A stretch of 64,000 nucleotides of DNA, taken from positions 696,394-760,393 of the forward strand of contig OY282377.1 in the NCBI GenBank assembly GCA_958295785.1. The letters run 5' to 3'. Positions 52,028-60,804 of this stretch are shown here, piece after piece (the first letter of the stretch is position 1; each line of letters starts with the position of its first letter). A model generated the notes under the pieces. The model did no database searches, had not been told where the DNA came from, and was given only the letters and a program-made list of their open reading frames with translations. The stretch is from an uncultured Latescibacterota bacterium. GTDB taxonomy: Bacteria; Latescibacterota; UBA2968. Position numbers and translations under genes: made by a program.

Positions 52028-53980
52028 ATGGCACTTGGGGAACACATTGTTGATCGCGATATACAGACGCATCGAGAAGGCGTGACGGCGCGGGCATTGG
52101 TTTTGGGCCTGGCCCTCGCGCTGCTGGTGATAGGGTGGAACACCTATGTCGAATACATCGCCCACACCGCGCGCATGAACATCACGCATTTTCCCATTGC
52201 CTTATTCGCGCCTTATGTGGTGTTGACATTGGGCAATGCCCTCGCGCGCCGATGGCAGGCCCGATGGGCATTGACCAGCACCGAAGTGTGGACCATGCTG
52301 GCGATGGGCCTGGTGGGCGCGGCTGTTCCCGCGTATGGTTTGACGAGTTATTTTTTGGGCATGATCGCCATTCCGTACTATCTCGCCACGCCGGAGAACC
52401 AATGGGGCAGTTATTTTCACCAGTATTTGCCCAACTATTTGATCCCCTCCAATGAGGGCGGGGCCATGCAGTGGTTGTTCGAGGGGATGCCCAGCCCAGA
52501 CATGCCCATTCCGTGGGGCGTGTGGTTTGTGCCCCTGTTTGGTTGGATGACGTTTATCGCCGCGATTGTGGTGGGGTGTATATGCCTGGCGGTGATGTTG
52601 CGAAAGCAATGGGCAGAGCACGAGCGGTTGGCCTATCCCATTTTGCATCCGGCAGGGGACTTGGCCGAAGCAGAGCGCGGCGTGCCCCTTTTGAAGAACA
52701 AATTTTTCCTGATCGGCGCGGCCATTCCGTTTCTCATCCTGTCATGGAATATCATCAGTTATTTTTCCCCCGGCTTTCCCCGCATCAGCCTGGGGCCGGG
52801 CTGGATGCCCATGGGCGTGTATTTTCCGCGCATCCATGTGCGCTTTAATTTTTACACCGTGGGCTTTGCCTATTTTGCCAACCTCGATGTGCTGTTTTCC
52901 ATCTGGGTATTTTATTTGTTTTACTGCGTGCAGGTCATGTTTTACAGGCGCGTGGGCATCAACCTGAGCAACAAGGGCAGTGCTGGCGATGCGACCACTT
53001 CCCTGCAAGCCGGGGGCGCGTTTGTCGCCATGGTCTTGTTGGGCCTGTGGATGGCGCGGTTGCACATTCGAGATGTGTTCGTCAAAGCGTTTCGCAACGA
53101 CCGCACCATCGACGATTCGGGCGAAATGCTCTCGTATCGCGCCTGCGCGTTTGGCCTGCTGTTCAGCGTGGTTTTTCTCGTGTTCTGGTTTCATGCCGTG
53201 GGCATCAGTTGGGCGGTTGCCATCGCCCTCGCGCTGAGTATTTTTGTCACGTACTTGGGCACGGCGCGGGTCATTGCCGAAACCGGCGTGGTCTATTTCA
53301 GCATGCCGATGTCGCCCAATGGCATCTTGAATTTTATCTTTGGCCCCAAATCGTTTGACGGATCGACGCTGACGGCATTGCGCTTGGTCGATTCCGTGCG
53401 CTCGCAAAACAAAGCGATGTTTATGCCGCCGCTCGTACACGCGGCGCGCATTGCAGATATGGCGGGAAAAAATAAAAAGCGACTCGTTTTGGGCATTGGC
53501 CTCACGCTCGCAATAGGCATTGGCGCGGCCATTGCCTATTCGCTGTATTTGGGCTATTTGCACGGCGCGTACAATTTCAACGATTTTCCATTCACGCGCT
53601 ACCCCCCGCGAACTTATGATGGCTTGGTCAAAGCCCTCAAGGGCGAAGAGAAATGGGAAAGTGAACGGCCCCTGTTCTTGCTGTTGGGCATTGGCATTTT
53701 CGCATTGGTAAGCCTCATGCGCTATCGCTTTGCGTGGTGGCCGCTCGCGCCCATCGGCATGGTCGTGCCGCCAACGCATGCCGTGCATTCCATTTTTTCC
53801 GTGTTTGTGGCATGGGGCATCAAATCGGTCATTTTACGCATCGGCGGCGTGGATCTCTACCGGCGGTTGCGACCCTTCTTTTTGGGCCTGCTCGTCGGCC
53901 ACGCGCTCGGCGTGCTCCTCTCGTTTTTCGTGGATCAAATCTATTTTCCCAGACAGGGCCATCACACGCATGCATGGTAG
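52028..53980 (+). CDS. DUF6785/DUF6784 family polytopic membrane protein
   Basis: 650 residues with about 12-14 hydrophobic segments spread along the chain. The long stretch around LVGAAVPAYGL, RKQWAEHERLAYPI and the later GTARVIAETGVVYF are typical of the DUF6785 family that is abundant in Latescibacteria-type genomes. The family is distantly OPT-like, so uptake of peptides or related compounds is possible but unproven. AAAAGGAATACG precedes the ATG. It precedes the flippase-like gene by 42 bases. Confidence 0.8.
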   Translation: MALGEHIVDRDIQTHREGVTARALVLGLALALLVIGWNTYVEYIAHTARMNITHFPIALFAPYVVLTLGNALARRWQARWALTSTEVWTMLAMGLVGAAVPAYGLTSYFLGMIAIPYYLATPENQWGSYFHQYLPNYLIPSNEGGAMQWLFEGMPSPDMPIPWGVWFVPLFGWMTFIAAIVVGCICLAVMLRKQWAEHERLAYPILHPAGDLAEAERGVPLLKNKFFLIGAAIPFLILSWNIISYFSPGFPRISLGPGWMPMGVYFPRIHVRFNFYTVGFAYFANLDVLFSIWVFYLFYCVQVMFYRRVGINLSNKGSAGDATTSLQAGGAFVAMVLLGLWMARLHIRDVFVKAFRNDRTIDDSGEMLSYRACAFGLLFSVVFLVFWFHAVGISWAVAIALALSIFVTYLGTARVIAETGVVYFSMPMSPNGILNFIFGPKSFDGSTLTALRLVDSVRSQNKAMFMPPLVHAARIADMAGKNKKRLVLGIGLTLAIGIGAAIAYSLYLGYLHGAYNFNDFPFTRYPPRTYDGLVKALKGEEKWESERPLFLLLGIGIFALVSLMRYRFAWWPLAPIGMVVPPTHAVHSIFSVFVAWGIKSVILRIGGVDLYRRLRPFFLGLLVGHALGVLLSFFVDQIYFPRQGHHTHAW

Positions 53981-54022
53981 AAAGGCGAAAAACAATCCGC
54001 AGGTGAACGCAAAGGATATCGG

Positions 54023-54997
54023 ATGAGAACTGCGCGCAGGGCCGTGTTTTGGGCGATGGGGTTGTCGCTGCTGGCGGTGTTGATTTACGAGGTCGGGATC
54101 ATCGCCGCGTGGGAGGATGTGCGGCAGATGGGGTGGGGCTATGTGCCTGTTTTGCTCATTGCATTGAGTTGGCATGCGAGCAATGCGTGGGCGTGGGCGA
54201 TGTGTTTTGATGGGGAGCGACCGGGTTTTTGGGTGCTTCTTCGCACCAAAATTTCCGGAGAAGCCGTTGGCAATGTCACGCCTGCGTCTCATGTGGGCGG
54301 CGAGGTGGCCAAGGCGTATATGTTGCGCGGCCAGGTTGCTGTGACGCGGGGCGTGCCGTCTTTGGTCGTCAACAAGACGGTTGAATTGGTGAGTGGCTTG
54401 GGTTTCGCGCTCGTTGGCGCGGGGGTGGCCGTGTACATGTTTCCGCTTCCGGTGGAAGTGCAGATCGGATTGGGCGCGGCACTGGTGTTGGGCACGGCGG
54501 GGATTGTGGCGGCGTATGTGTCTCAGCGTCAACAGGCGTCTGTGTGGATGCTGAATGTGCTGAAAAAGTTGCGCCTGTCCTTTTTGGAGTCAAAGCGCGA
54601 AAAGTTCGAAGAAGTGGATCGCACTATCGCGGCGTTTTACCGGCAAAATCGCATGGGGTTCTGGCTGTGTATGGTGTTGCACGGGTTGAGTTGGATACTG
54701 GGCACGTTTGAAATTTACGCGATTCTCCACTTGCTCGGGGAGTCGCAGTGTTTTTTGACCGCGTTTTTGTTGATGTCGTTGTCGCTGGTGATCAATACGG
54801 CGTTTTTCTTTATTCCCTCCGGAGTGGGGGTGTTTGAAAGCGGGCATGTGTTTCTTTTTCAGTTGTTGGGGTTGACGCCGGAGTTGGGATTGGGGGTCGC
54901 GTTGATTCGGCGCATTCGGCGCATTTTCTGGGTGATTGTGGGGTTTGTTCTGATGGCGGTGAGAACATTTCCCTCCCAACAGCCCATCTCCAAGTGA
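54023..54997 (+). CDS. Flippase-like membrane protein (UPF0104/LPG-synthase TM domain; HpnL-like)
   Basis: 324 residues, about eight membrane spans. The conserved core SGEAVGNVTPASHVGGEVAKAY and the late IPSGVGVFESG are signatures of the lysylphosphatidylglycerol-synthase transmembrane family, which includes hopanoid-linked HpnL. It lacks the aminoacyl-transferase half, so a lipid flippase role is expected. It ends before a terminator at 55054 and heads a group with TolC-, HpnM- and HpnN-like genes. Confidence 0.75.
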   Translation: MRTARRAVFWAMGLSLLAVLIYEVGIIAAWEDVRQMGWGYVPVLLIALSWHASNAWAWAMCFDGERPGFWVLLRTKISGEAVGNVTPASHVGGEVAKAYMLRGQVAVTRGVPSLVVNKTVELVSGLGFALVGAGVAVYMFPLPVEVQIGLGAALVLGTAGIVAAYVSQRQQASVWMLNVLKKLRLSFLESKREKFEEVDRTIAAFYRQNRMGFWLCMVLHGLSWILGTFEIYAILHLLGESQCFLTAFLLMSLSLVINTAFFFIPSGVGVFESGHVFLFQLLGLTPELGLGVALIRRIRRIFWVIVGFVLMAVRTFPSQQPISK

Positions 54998-55053
54998 GAA
55001 GGGAGAAGGGAGAAGGCCAGTTGTACTCCGTTTCGCCGATTCGCAGATTCCCC

Positions 55054-55077
55054 CCGGGCGCGTGCCCGGTTTTTTTT
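55054..55077 (+). terminator. Rho-independent terminator
   Basis: CCGGGC-GCGT-GCCCGG followed at once by a run of T. It lies 56 bases after the flippase-like gene and ends that transcript before the TolC-like gene. Confidence 0.85.
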
Positions 55078-55217
55078 TGCATTTTAGAAATGGCACGGTT
55101 TTCGCATATATCAAGGGGGTATTGTGTACCCATTTGTCGGGCCTTGCTATAACTCGTTGTTTAATCCAGACATCATTTTTTTGGGTTGCAAATTTTGCCG
55201 TGAAATCGAGGAGGTAG

Positions 55218-56564
55218 GTGTTGTTAAAATGCAACAGGTGTGTCGTTTTTTCACAGTTGTGCGTGCTCGTGGGCATGGTTTTGGGGGGAGCATCTCATCT
55301 GCGTGCAGAAACGTATGATTTGGCGTCGAGTATTGCGCGGGCAATGCAGGTGTATCCCGGGGTGCGCGCAGCGGGCGTCGATGTCGATATCGCACAGACG
55401 CAATTGGATCAGGTCAATGCCGCGCGCTTTTTGCCGCAGTTTGAAGTGCGGTCTGTGATCGGCCCGTCGCCCGAAGCCCGGGGCAACGCGCTCGTCGGCG
55501 AGACTCGGCTGAGTCGGTTGAGCATTTTCACGCAGACCGAGGCCACTGTTGTACAACCGCTGTTCACATTTGGGCAATTGTCTGGGGCCAAAACGGCCGC
55601 GATGGCCGGGATAGCGGCGCGGGAAGCGGGGTTGCGAAAGGCGCGGGGCGATCTCGAGCTTCAAGTTGCCGAGGTGTATTTTGGCCTGCAACTGGCCGAT
55701 GATCTCGTGGCACTGGCATTGGAGGCCCAACGCGATTTTCAAACCGCACGCGATTTTGTGGCGGAGAAGCTCGAGGAAGACGAGGGCGATTTTACGTATG
55801 CCGACTTGGGGCGCATTGACCGATTTGCCTTTGACGTCAGCGAAAAGGTGCATGCCGCGGTCAAAACGAGGGCACTCGCCGAGTCCGCGATGCGCTTGCT
55901 TTTGGGGTTGGGCGAAACGGATTCACTTTTGCTTGCCGAGCCGCTGACGCCGGTGGAGGTGGAGATCGAGCCCCTCGCGTTTTATCTGCAACGCGCGGGC
56001 GAACGCGAGGATATGCAGCAATTGGACGCCGCCGTGCAAGTGCGCGCATCCCTGGCGCGGGTGGCAAAGGCCGAGCAGTATCCGCAGGTTTTTATCGCGG
56101 GCCAATTTAAGTACGGGTACGCGCCGAACCGCGACGATCAAAAAAGTCCGTTTGCCAAAGACGATTTCAATGTGTTGCAAGCGGGCGCGGTGATCGGGAT
56201 TCGGCAATCCCTGTCGTTTGGGCTCGCATCGGTCAAGACGCGCCAAGCCAATTTGGAACACCGCAAATTGGTGTATCAAAAGCAATTGGCCGAGAAGGGC
56301 ATGGCCATTGAAATCGAGCAGATTTACCGCGCGTTGGTCGAAGCGCGAAAAAATATGGCGGTTGCCGGCCAGGCGCGGCGGGCGACCCGCCGGTGGTTTG
56401 TGTCGGTTCGAGATGGATTTAATGCAGGGCTTGAAGAGGCATCCGAGATGATCGATGCCGCGAAAGAGTACGGTATTATTCGCGCCAAATACTACGAAGC
56501 CGTATTCAATTTTAACCGATCCTGGGCGAGATTGCAGCGGGCCATTGGGCGCAGCCTGTTGTAA
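55218..56564 (+). CDS. TolC-family outer-membrane efflux protein
   Basis: 448 residues. A signal peptide (about 30 residues, ending HLRA-ETYDL) precedes the repeated OEP domain: AMQVYPGVRAAGVDVDIAQT, coiled-coil arms with VVQPLFTFGQLSGAK, and a second half ending NFNRSWARLQRAIG. GAGGAGGTAG precedes either GTG 55218 or TTG 55221. It should form a trimeric channel for an inner-membrane exporter; the MMPL protein at 60805 is a candidate partner. Confidence 0.82.
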   Translation: MLLKCNRCVVFSQLCVLVGMVLGGASHLRAETYDLASSIARAMQVYPGVRAAGVDVDIAQTQLDQVNAARFLPQFEVRSVIGPSPEARGNALVGETRLSRLSIFTQTEATVVQPLFTFGQLSGAKTAAMAGIAAREAGLRKARGDLELQVAEVYFGLQLADDLVALALEAQRDFQTARDFVAEKLEEDEGDFTYADLGRIDRFAFDVSEKVHAAVKTRALAESAMRLLLGLGETDSLLLAEPLTPVEVEIEPLAFYLQRAGEREDMQQLDAAVQVRASLARVAKAEQYPQVFIAGQFKYGYAPNRDDQKSPFAKDDFNVLQAGAVIGIRQSLSFGLASVKTRQANLEHRKLVYQKQLAEKGMAIEIEQIYRALVEARKNMAVAGQARRATRRWFVSVRDGFNAGLEEASEMIDAAKEYGIIRAKYYEAVFNFNRSWARLQRAIGRSLL

Positions 56565-56596
56565 GGCGCGGGATTTTGAGAAAGGTTGCAAACGCT

Positions 56597-58057
56597 ATGG
56601 TGACTAAGGCCGTTATTATTGCCGCTGGCATGGGCAGTCGGTTGCGAGGTTATGGGGCGGATTTGCCCAAGCCGCTGGTGCGCTTGGCCGGCGTGCCATT
56701 GCTCAAGCGCGCGATTTTGTCTGCGATGCGCGGGGGCATTTCGGAGTTTGTGGTCGTAGTCGGGTATCGCGGCGATGAGATCGAGCACGCATTGGTCGAT
56801 GATCCGCAGTTTTCAGACGTGGCGATAGACTGGGTTCACAATGAGGCGTGGAAGCGCGGCAATGGGGGATCCGTGCTGTGCGCGAAAGACTATGTGGATG
56901 CGCCGTTTATTCTTTTGATGTCCGATCATCTGTTCGATCCCGAGGTGCTGGTCAAATTGCGGCACCTGCCGGTGGGGCAAGACGAAGCCGTGCTGTGCGT
57001 GGATTCGGATCTCGATGGCATTTTTGACATGGAAGACGCCACCAAGGTCGTGATGCAAAATGATCGCGTGGTCAAAATTGGCAAGGAATTGGCCGATTTC
57101 AATGCCGTGGATACGGGGATTTTTCTGTGTAGCCCCTTTCTGTTTGCGGCTCTGGCGCAGTCCATTGCGCGGGGCGACGGGTCCTTGTCCGGGGGGATTC
57201 GGGTGTTGTGCGAGCGCGGCAGCATGCGAACCGCGGATATCCACGGCGCGTTTTGGCTCGATGTGGATACGCCCGAAGCGCACGTCCACGCCGAGGGCGA
57301 GATGGTTCGCAGGCTGGGCAAGCCGACCGATGGCTTTGTTTCGCGGCATTTCAACCGCAAAATTTCCACGCGCATTTCGCGTTTTTTGGTCGATTTGCCC
57401 ATCACGCCCAATCAGTTGTCGATAGCCACGATGGTGTTGAGTTTTCTGTCCGCGTGGCTGGTGTTTCAGGGCGGGACGAGTTATTTGCACCTCGCGCTGG
57501 GCGGGCTGTTGTTTCAGTTTGCGTCGATTGTGGATGGGTGCGATGGCGAGATTGCCAAGTTGAAATTTATGGGGTCTCGCACGGGCGAATGGGTCGATAC
57601 GCTGGCGGATAATGTGTCGTATCTCGCGTTTTTTGTCGCCGTGCTCGGCGGGATGTACGCCCATACGGGCGATGCGCGTTATCCCATGCTGGGCGGGGTG
57701 ATGGTTTTTCTCGATGTGTTGGGCGTGTTGCTGATTTTTCTGTATTTGAAGGTGGTGGGTTCGGGCAGTCTGGTGAGTTTTAATATGGCGTTTTCGACCG
57801 ATGTGCCCGAAAGCGAACGCGGGTGGTTTCACCGCTTTTGTATGTCGATCAAATTTGTGAGCCGCCGCGATTTTTTTGCCGCGCTCTTTTGCACGCTGGC
57901 CGTCGCCAATAGCATCGCGGGCATGTATTGGTTTCTCGTTGTCGGTTCTGCCGCGTTGACAGCGGGTATTTTTGGCTTTGGCGGGCAGATGTTGCGCACA
58001 CATGGCGCATTGCCCGGCCATGTGGATGAGGCGAAATTTGGAGAGAAGGCGGACTGA
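56597..58057 (+). CDS. Nucleotidyltransferase-CDP-alcohol phosphotransferase fusion
   Basis: 486 residues in two enzymes. The N-terminal about 240 residues are a sugar/inositol-phosphate nucleotidyltransferase (AAGMGSRLRG, then PKPLV). The C-terminal half is a membrane CDP-alcohol phosphotransferase with D313-x2-D316-G-x2-A-K-x8-G-x3-D334-x3-D338; the usual Arg is Lys321. This order matches bifunctional IPCT/DIPPS, which makes di-myo-inositol phosphate in thermophiles. Here the lipid-like neighbours suggest a membrane phospholipid headgroup instead; that is inference. It follows tolC by 32 bases. Confidence 0.75.
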   Translation: MVTKAVIIAAGMGSRLRGYGADLPKPLVRLAGVPLLKRAILSAMRGGISEFVVVVGYRGDEIEHALVDDPQFSDVAIDWVHNEAWKRGNGGSVLCAKDYVDAPFILLMSDHLFDPEVLVKLRHLPVGQDEAVLCVDSDLDGIFDMEDATKVVMQNDRVVKIGKELADFNAVDTGIFLCSPFLFAALAQSIARGDGSLSGGIRVLCERGSMRTADIHGAFWLDVDTPEAHVHAEGEMVRRLGKPTDGFVSRHFNRKISTRISRFLVDLPITPNQLSIATMVLSFLSAWLVFQGGTSYLHLALGGLLFQFASIVDGCDGEIAKLKFMGSRTGEWVDTLADNVSYLAFFVAVLGGMYAHTGDARYPMLGGVMVFLDVLGVLLIFLYLKVVGSGSLVSFNMAFSTDVPESERGWFHRFCMSIKFVSRRDFFAALFCTLAVANSIAGMYWFLVVGSAALTAGIFGFGGQMLRTHGALPGHVDEAKFGEKAD

Positions 58058-58174
58058 TGGCGGGTGAAAGGCAACACGGTCTGAATCGCGGATTGTCGCG
58101 GATTTTGGGATTGCGCGGATTAAAACCCGTCCGCCCATCTGCGCCGCCCCAAGTGGTCAGTGGTCAGCAATCAC

Positions 58175-58205
58175 CCGTAGGGACAGGCCCCCGTGCCTGT
58201 CCTCG
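58175..58205. repeat. GTAGGGGC-type interspersed repeat (ACAGGC variant)
   Basis: A copy in the gap after the fusion gene. The rest of 58058-58325 contains only repetitive GGATTG-type sequence and no gene. Confidence 0.7.
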
Positions 58206-58325
58206 CATTCGGCGATGGCGCAGCTGGCTGAACACATCACGGGCGTAGCCACATCGCAACAAAGAGCACAACCGCGAACCGTTTCACCGTCCCAATCAGA
58301 CTGACCGCGTGCGTTTTCGCCCGAA

Positions 58326-58357
58326 TCGCATTACATCAGGACAACAGAAAATCAATT
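58326..58357. mobile_element. MITE-1 right-end remnant (copy 4)
   Basis: The last about 30 bases of MITE-1 (CATCAGGACAACAGAAAATC) survive here and are broken off by MITE-2. The rest of the element is absent. Confidence 0.6.
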
Positions 58358-58358
58358 A

Positions 58359-58472
58359 AGAGTCCCTAACAAAAAGAGTTGACATGGATTTGTGAGAGGC
58401 CGACTTTGAGGCGTACCATCGGGTGTTCACTCATCTGTTTCAGACGCTTGCTTTCTTTATGGTAGGGACTCT
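58359..58472. mobile_element. MITE-2 copy 2
   Basis: A 114-base element, inverted relative to the copy at 45113. The ends AGAGTCCCTA and TAGGGACTCT are perfect inverted repeats, flanked by TA. It sits between a MITE-1 remnant and the IS630 copy. Confidence 0.8.
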
Positions 58473-58486
58473 TAGTACTCTGTAAA

Positions 58487-59197
58487 TTAAGTTATTTTAA
58501 GTTTTGAATTGTCTGGATAAACGCGTTGATAATGGGTATTCATCTTGTCTCTGGCCTTGGGCAAAGTGAACTGCCAATTCAAGGGGATACCCTTGGCCTC
58601 TCGCTCCTGGAAAAAGGCCAAAACTTCCCGGCGTAGTTCCGCCTGCGTCGCAATGCGCCTATTCAAACATCCTCGCGCCAGAGCCGAAAATTCGATCTCG
58701 ATCATGTTGAGCCAACTCGCCGACTTGGGGGTAAAGAAGAACTCAAACTTCTGCGCGAGGGCAAACGCCTCATCGGCCGGCAAGTAACGATAGAAGGCAT
58801 GGCGGGTATGCGTGTTGAGATTGTCTTGCACCAAGCGGATTTTCTCCGCTTGTGGCCAATGCTGTGTCAGGGCCTGACAAAAGTGGGTGTATTCCTTCAT
58901 CGTGCGCCGGGGATAGATTTCGGCAAGCCGTTTGCCGGTTAAAGGCTCAATGGCGGCCAACAAAGCACACGAGCCGTGTTTGGTATAGGCATCATGTTCT
59001 TTGGTCACTTGGCCTGTTGTTAGGGGCAAGGGATCAAGGACTTGTCCGATGAGAAAACAAGGACGTTCATCAAAGCAGACCACAGGAACATTGGGATCAT
59101 GAGGTTGGTCATACAGCCAAAGCAAGGCTTCCATGCGTGCGAGAAAGGACGCATCCACTTTGCGGATGCACCATGTTCTCTTCAAGTGGGGCTTCAA
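58487..59197 (-). CDS. IS630 transposase, DDE part (orfB), copy B
   Basis: 236 residues with the same catalytic motifs as copy A. The only in-frame start at the junction is a TTG without a Shine-Dalgarno, supporting expression through a -1 frameshift. The slippery A tract is kept although one flanking base differs from copy A (CTC instead of CTA). Confidence 0.9.
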   Translation of the reverse strand: MKPHLKRTWCIRKVDASFLARMEALLWLYDQPHDPNVPVVCFDERPCFLIGQVLDPLPLTTGQVTKEHDAYTKHGSCALLAAIEPLTGKRLAEIYPRRTMKEYTHFCQALTQHWPQAEKIRLVQDNLNTHTRHAFYRYLPADEAFALAQKFEFFFTPKSASWLNMIEIEFSALARGCLNRRIATQAELRREVLAFFQEREAKGIPLNWQFTLPKARDKMNTHYQRVYPDNSKLKIT

Positions 59198-59616
59198 TTC
59201 GTTTTTTTGAGACTCGTCTTGACATGCGTGTGTGAGAGATGCTCACAAGAGCCCAATGCCACGCAGTGATCCGCCAAGAGGCGCAACGTCCATCTGCCAT
59301 GGCCTGCCGGGGGGGTTGAACAGGCCAAGGCGGTGATTTGGGCCCGTTGCTTGCCCGTCATCTCCACCGGGCGTCCTGGCCGCGGGGCATCTTTGAGGCC
59401 ATCCAAGCCGAGGGTGCGGTATTTCTTTGCCCAATTGCTCAGGGTCTGCCCGGTCATGCCGAGGGTTTGAGCCACTTGGGTGTAGGTTTTGCCTCGGTCA
59501 AGTTCAAGCAAGCCCAAAGCGCGTTTGTAGATTCGGGCTTTTTGGTCTCCTTTGGTGATCAAGGCGGTCAAAGTATCTCGGTCTGTGGGGGTGAGTTGGA
59601 CGTGTTGTTTGGGCAT
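59194..59616 (-). CDS. IS630 transposase, helix-turn-helix part (orfA), copy B
   Basis: 140 residues from ATG 59616, preceded by AAGGAGG. It differs from copy A at about six residues (for example TQVAQT for TQGAQT). It ends in the same overlap with orfB. Confidence 0.9.
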   Translation of the reverse strand: MPKQHVQLTPTDRDTLTALITKGDQKARIYKRALGLLELDRGKTYTQVAQTLGMTGQTLSNWAKKYRTLGLDGLKDAPRPGRPVEMTGKQRAQITALACSTPPAGHGRWTLRLLADHCVALGSCEHLSHTHVKTSLKKTN

Positions 59617-59728
59617 GCGAACGCCTCCTTGAAATAATTGAAATTCCAAAGTATTTAATTTACAGAGTACTTAGTATAAGCAGGAGAGGTTATTCAGTAG
59701 GCTGGTGGTTTTAGAATAGGAGATGAAA

Positions 59729-59944
59729 ATGAATGTTCATCGCGTTGAAACGGTTATACGCCAAGATAGAACGGTTGTGCTAAAGGATTTGCCTTTTGGG
59801 GTAGGCGAGCGAGTTGCAGTCATTATTTTTTACTGCGCTTCAAAACGCAGTGAGAAAGACCGTTATCCGCTGCGTGGCACGCCCATAAAATACCTCAATC
59901 CCACTGAACCCGTGGCGCAGGAAGATTGGAGTATATCAAAATGA
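59729..59944 (+). CDS. VapB-like antitoxin
   Basis: 71 residues. VETVIRQDRTVVLKDLPFGVG resembles the short beta-strand N-terminus of VapB-type antitoxins, and YPLRGTPIKYLNPTEPVAQE with DW is the conserved tail of those paired with PIN toxins. TAGGAG precedes ATG 59729. Its stop overlaps the PIN gene start (ATGA). The toxin is truncated, so the unit is probably inactive. Confidence 0.7.
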   Translation: MNVHRVETVIRQDRTVVLKDLPFGVGERVAVIIFYCASKRSEKDRYPLRGTPIKYLNPTEPVAQEDWSISK

Positions 59945-60126
59945 TTGTGCTCGATACGCATATCTGGGTCTGGTGGGTTCATGGCGACGACCGCCTCACA
60001 GGTCAACAAGTGGCTTCGTTGCGACAATATGAATCCCAAGGGCTTGGGGTGAGTGCTATTTCATGCTGGGAAGTGGCGCGATTGGGGGTCTGTTTTTTTG
60101 AGACCAGGCGAGTCGCACTACCTTGA
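59941..60126 (+). pseudogene. Truncated VapC/PIN toxin gene
   Basis: 61 residues. MIVLDTHIWVWWVHGDDRLT and VSAISCWEVARL are a PIN N-terminus with the first conserved aspartate (LDTH) and glutamate (CWEVA). The sequence then turns into an unrelated tail and stops, leaving out the second half with the other catalytic acids. It is the second decayed PIN toxin of the window. Confidence 0.75.
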
Positions 60127-60192
60127 CTTTGTAAGCAAAAGATACTAAACTTGACAAAAGTTTAATCGGTGCGGATACAATGAGGTGAGGTT

Positions 60193-60804
60193 ATGAATCA
60201 GGTGCTTAGGCAAGCGGTTTTGATGTGCGTTTTGATCGGCGCGGCGGTGGCGTCTGAGCAGGGCGATGCGCTGCTCGAGATGGTTAAGAGCCGCGACCGG
60301 GCGATTCGGGACATCGTGCGATCAGACACCGGGGGCGATACGCCCGAAGACCGCGCCGCGCTCAAGGCCATTGTCGGCGAGTTGTTCGATTTTGAGACCT
60401 TTGGTCGGGAATCATTGGGCCGAGATTGGGCGGCGCGCACAGCAGCGGAGCGCGAGGCGTTCATCGCCGTGAACCGGCAGTTGATCGAGAAAAATTACGC
60501 GGATCCCGCGCTTTATACCAAAGCGGAAAAGATCGACTACACGGGTGTGGAGGTCGAAGAGACAAAGGCCATCGTCAAAACGGTGGTGCATTACAAGCGC
60601 GAGACGAGCACCATTGACTACAAACTCCACCTCGTTGAGGGCAAGTGGTTGATTTACGATATGGTCATCGACGAGTTGAGCGTTGCGCGGAGCAACCGGT
60701 CGCAGTTTCGCCGCGAGATCCGCAAATCCAATTTTGCTGGATTAATGGATAAATTAAAGCAAAAACTGCGCGAAGACGCGTCGGATGAGAAAGGTGGCAC
60801 TTAA
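60193..60804 (+). CDS. MlaC/Ttg2-family lipid-binding protein (HpnM-like)
   Basis: 203 residues. An N-terminal hydrophobic signal ends near residue 20 (AAVASEQ). Family motifs are IVGELFDFETFGRESLG, FIAVNRQLIEKNY and KWLIYDMVIDELSV. These periplasmic proteins carry phospholipids, or hopanoids for HpnM, between membranes. TGAGGTGAGG precedes the ATG. The next gene, an HpnN-like MMPL exporter, starts at the stop codon, so the pair acts together. Confidence 0.85.
   Translation: MNQVLRQAVLMCVLIGAAVASEQGDALLEMVKSRDRAIRDIVRSDTGGDTPEDRAALKAIVGELFDFETFGRESLGRDWAARTAAEREAFIAVNRQLIEKNYADPALYTKAEKIDYTGVEVEETKAIVKTVVHYKRETSTIDYKLHLVEGKWLIYDMVIDELSVARSNRSQFRREIRKSNFAGLMDKLKQKLREDASDEKGGT

Larger units (their letters stand above)
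58478..59667 (-). mobile_element. IS630-family insertion sequence, copy B
   Basis: Same length and ends as copy A (CTCTGTAAATTAA), flanked by TA (58476-58477 and 59668-59669). It inserted immediately beside MITE-2, making a three-layer nest. Confidence 0.93.

Noticed and set aside
60151-60181. TTGACA and TACAAT resembling a promoter before the MlaC-like gene
   Set aside because: The spacer is 19 bases and the start would fall only about 5 bases before the ATG, cutting off the ribosome-binding site.
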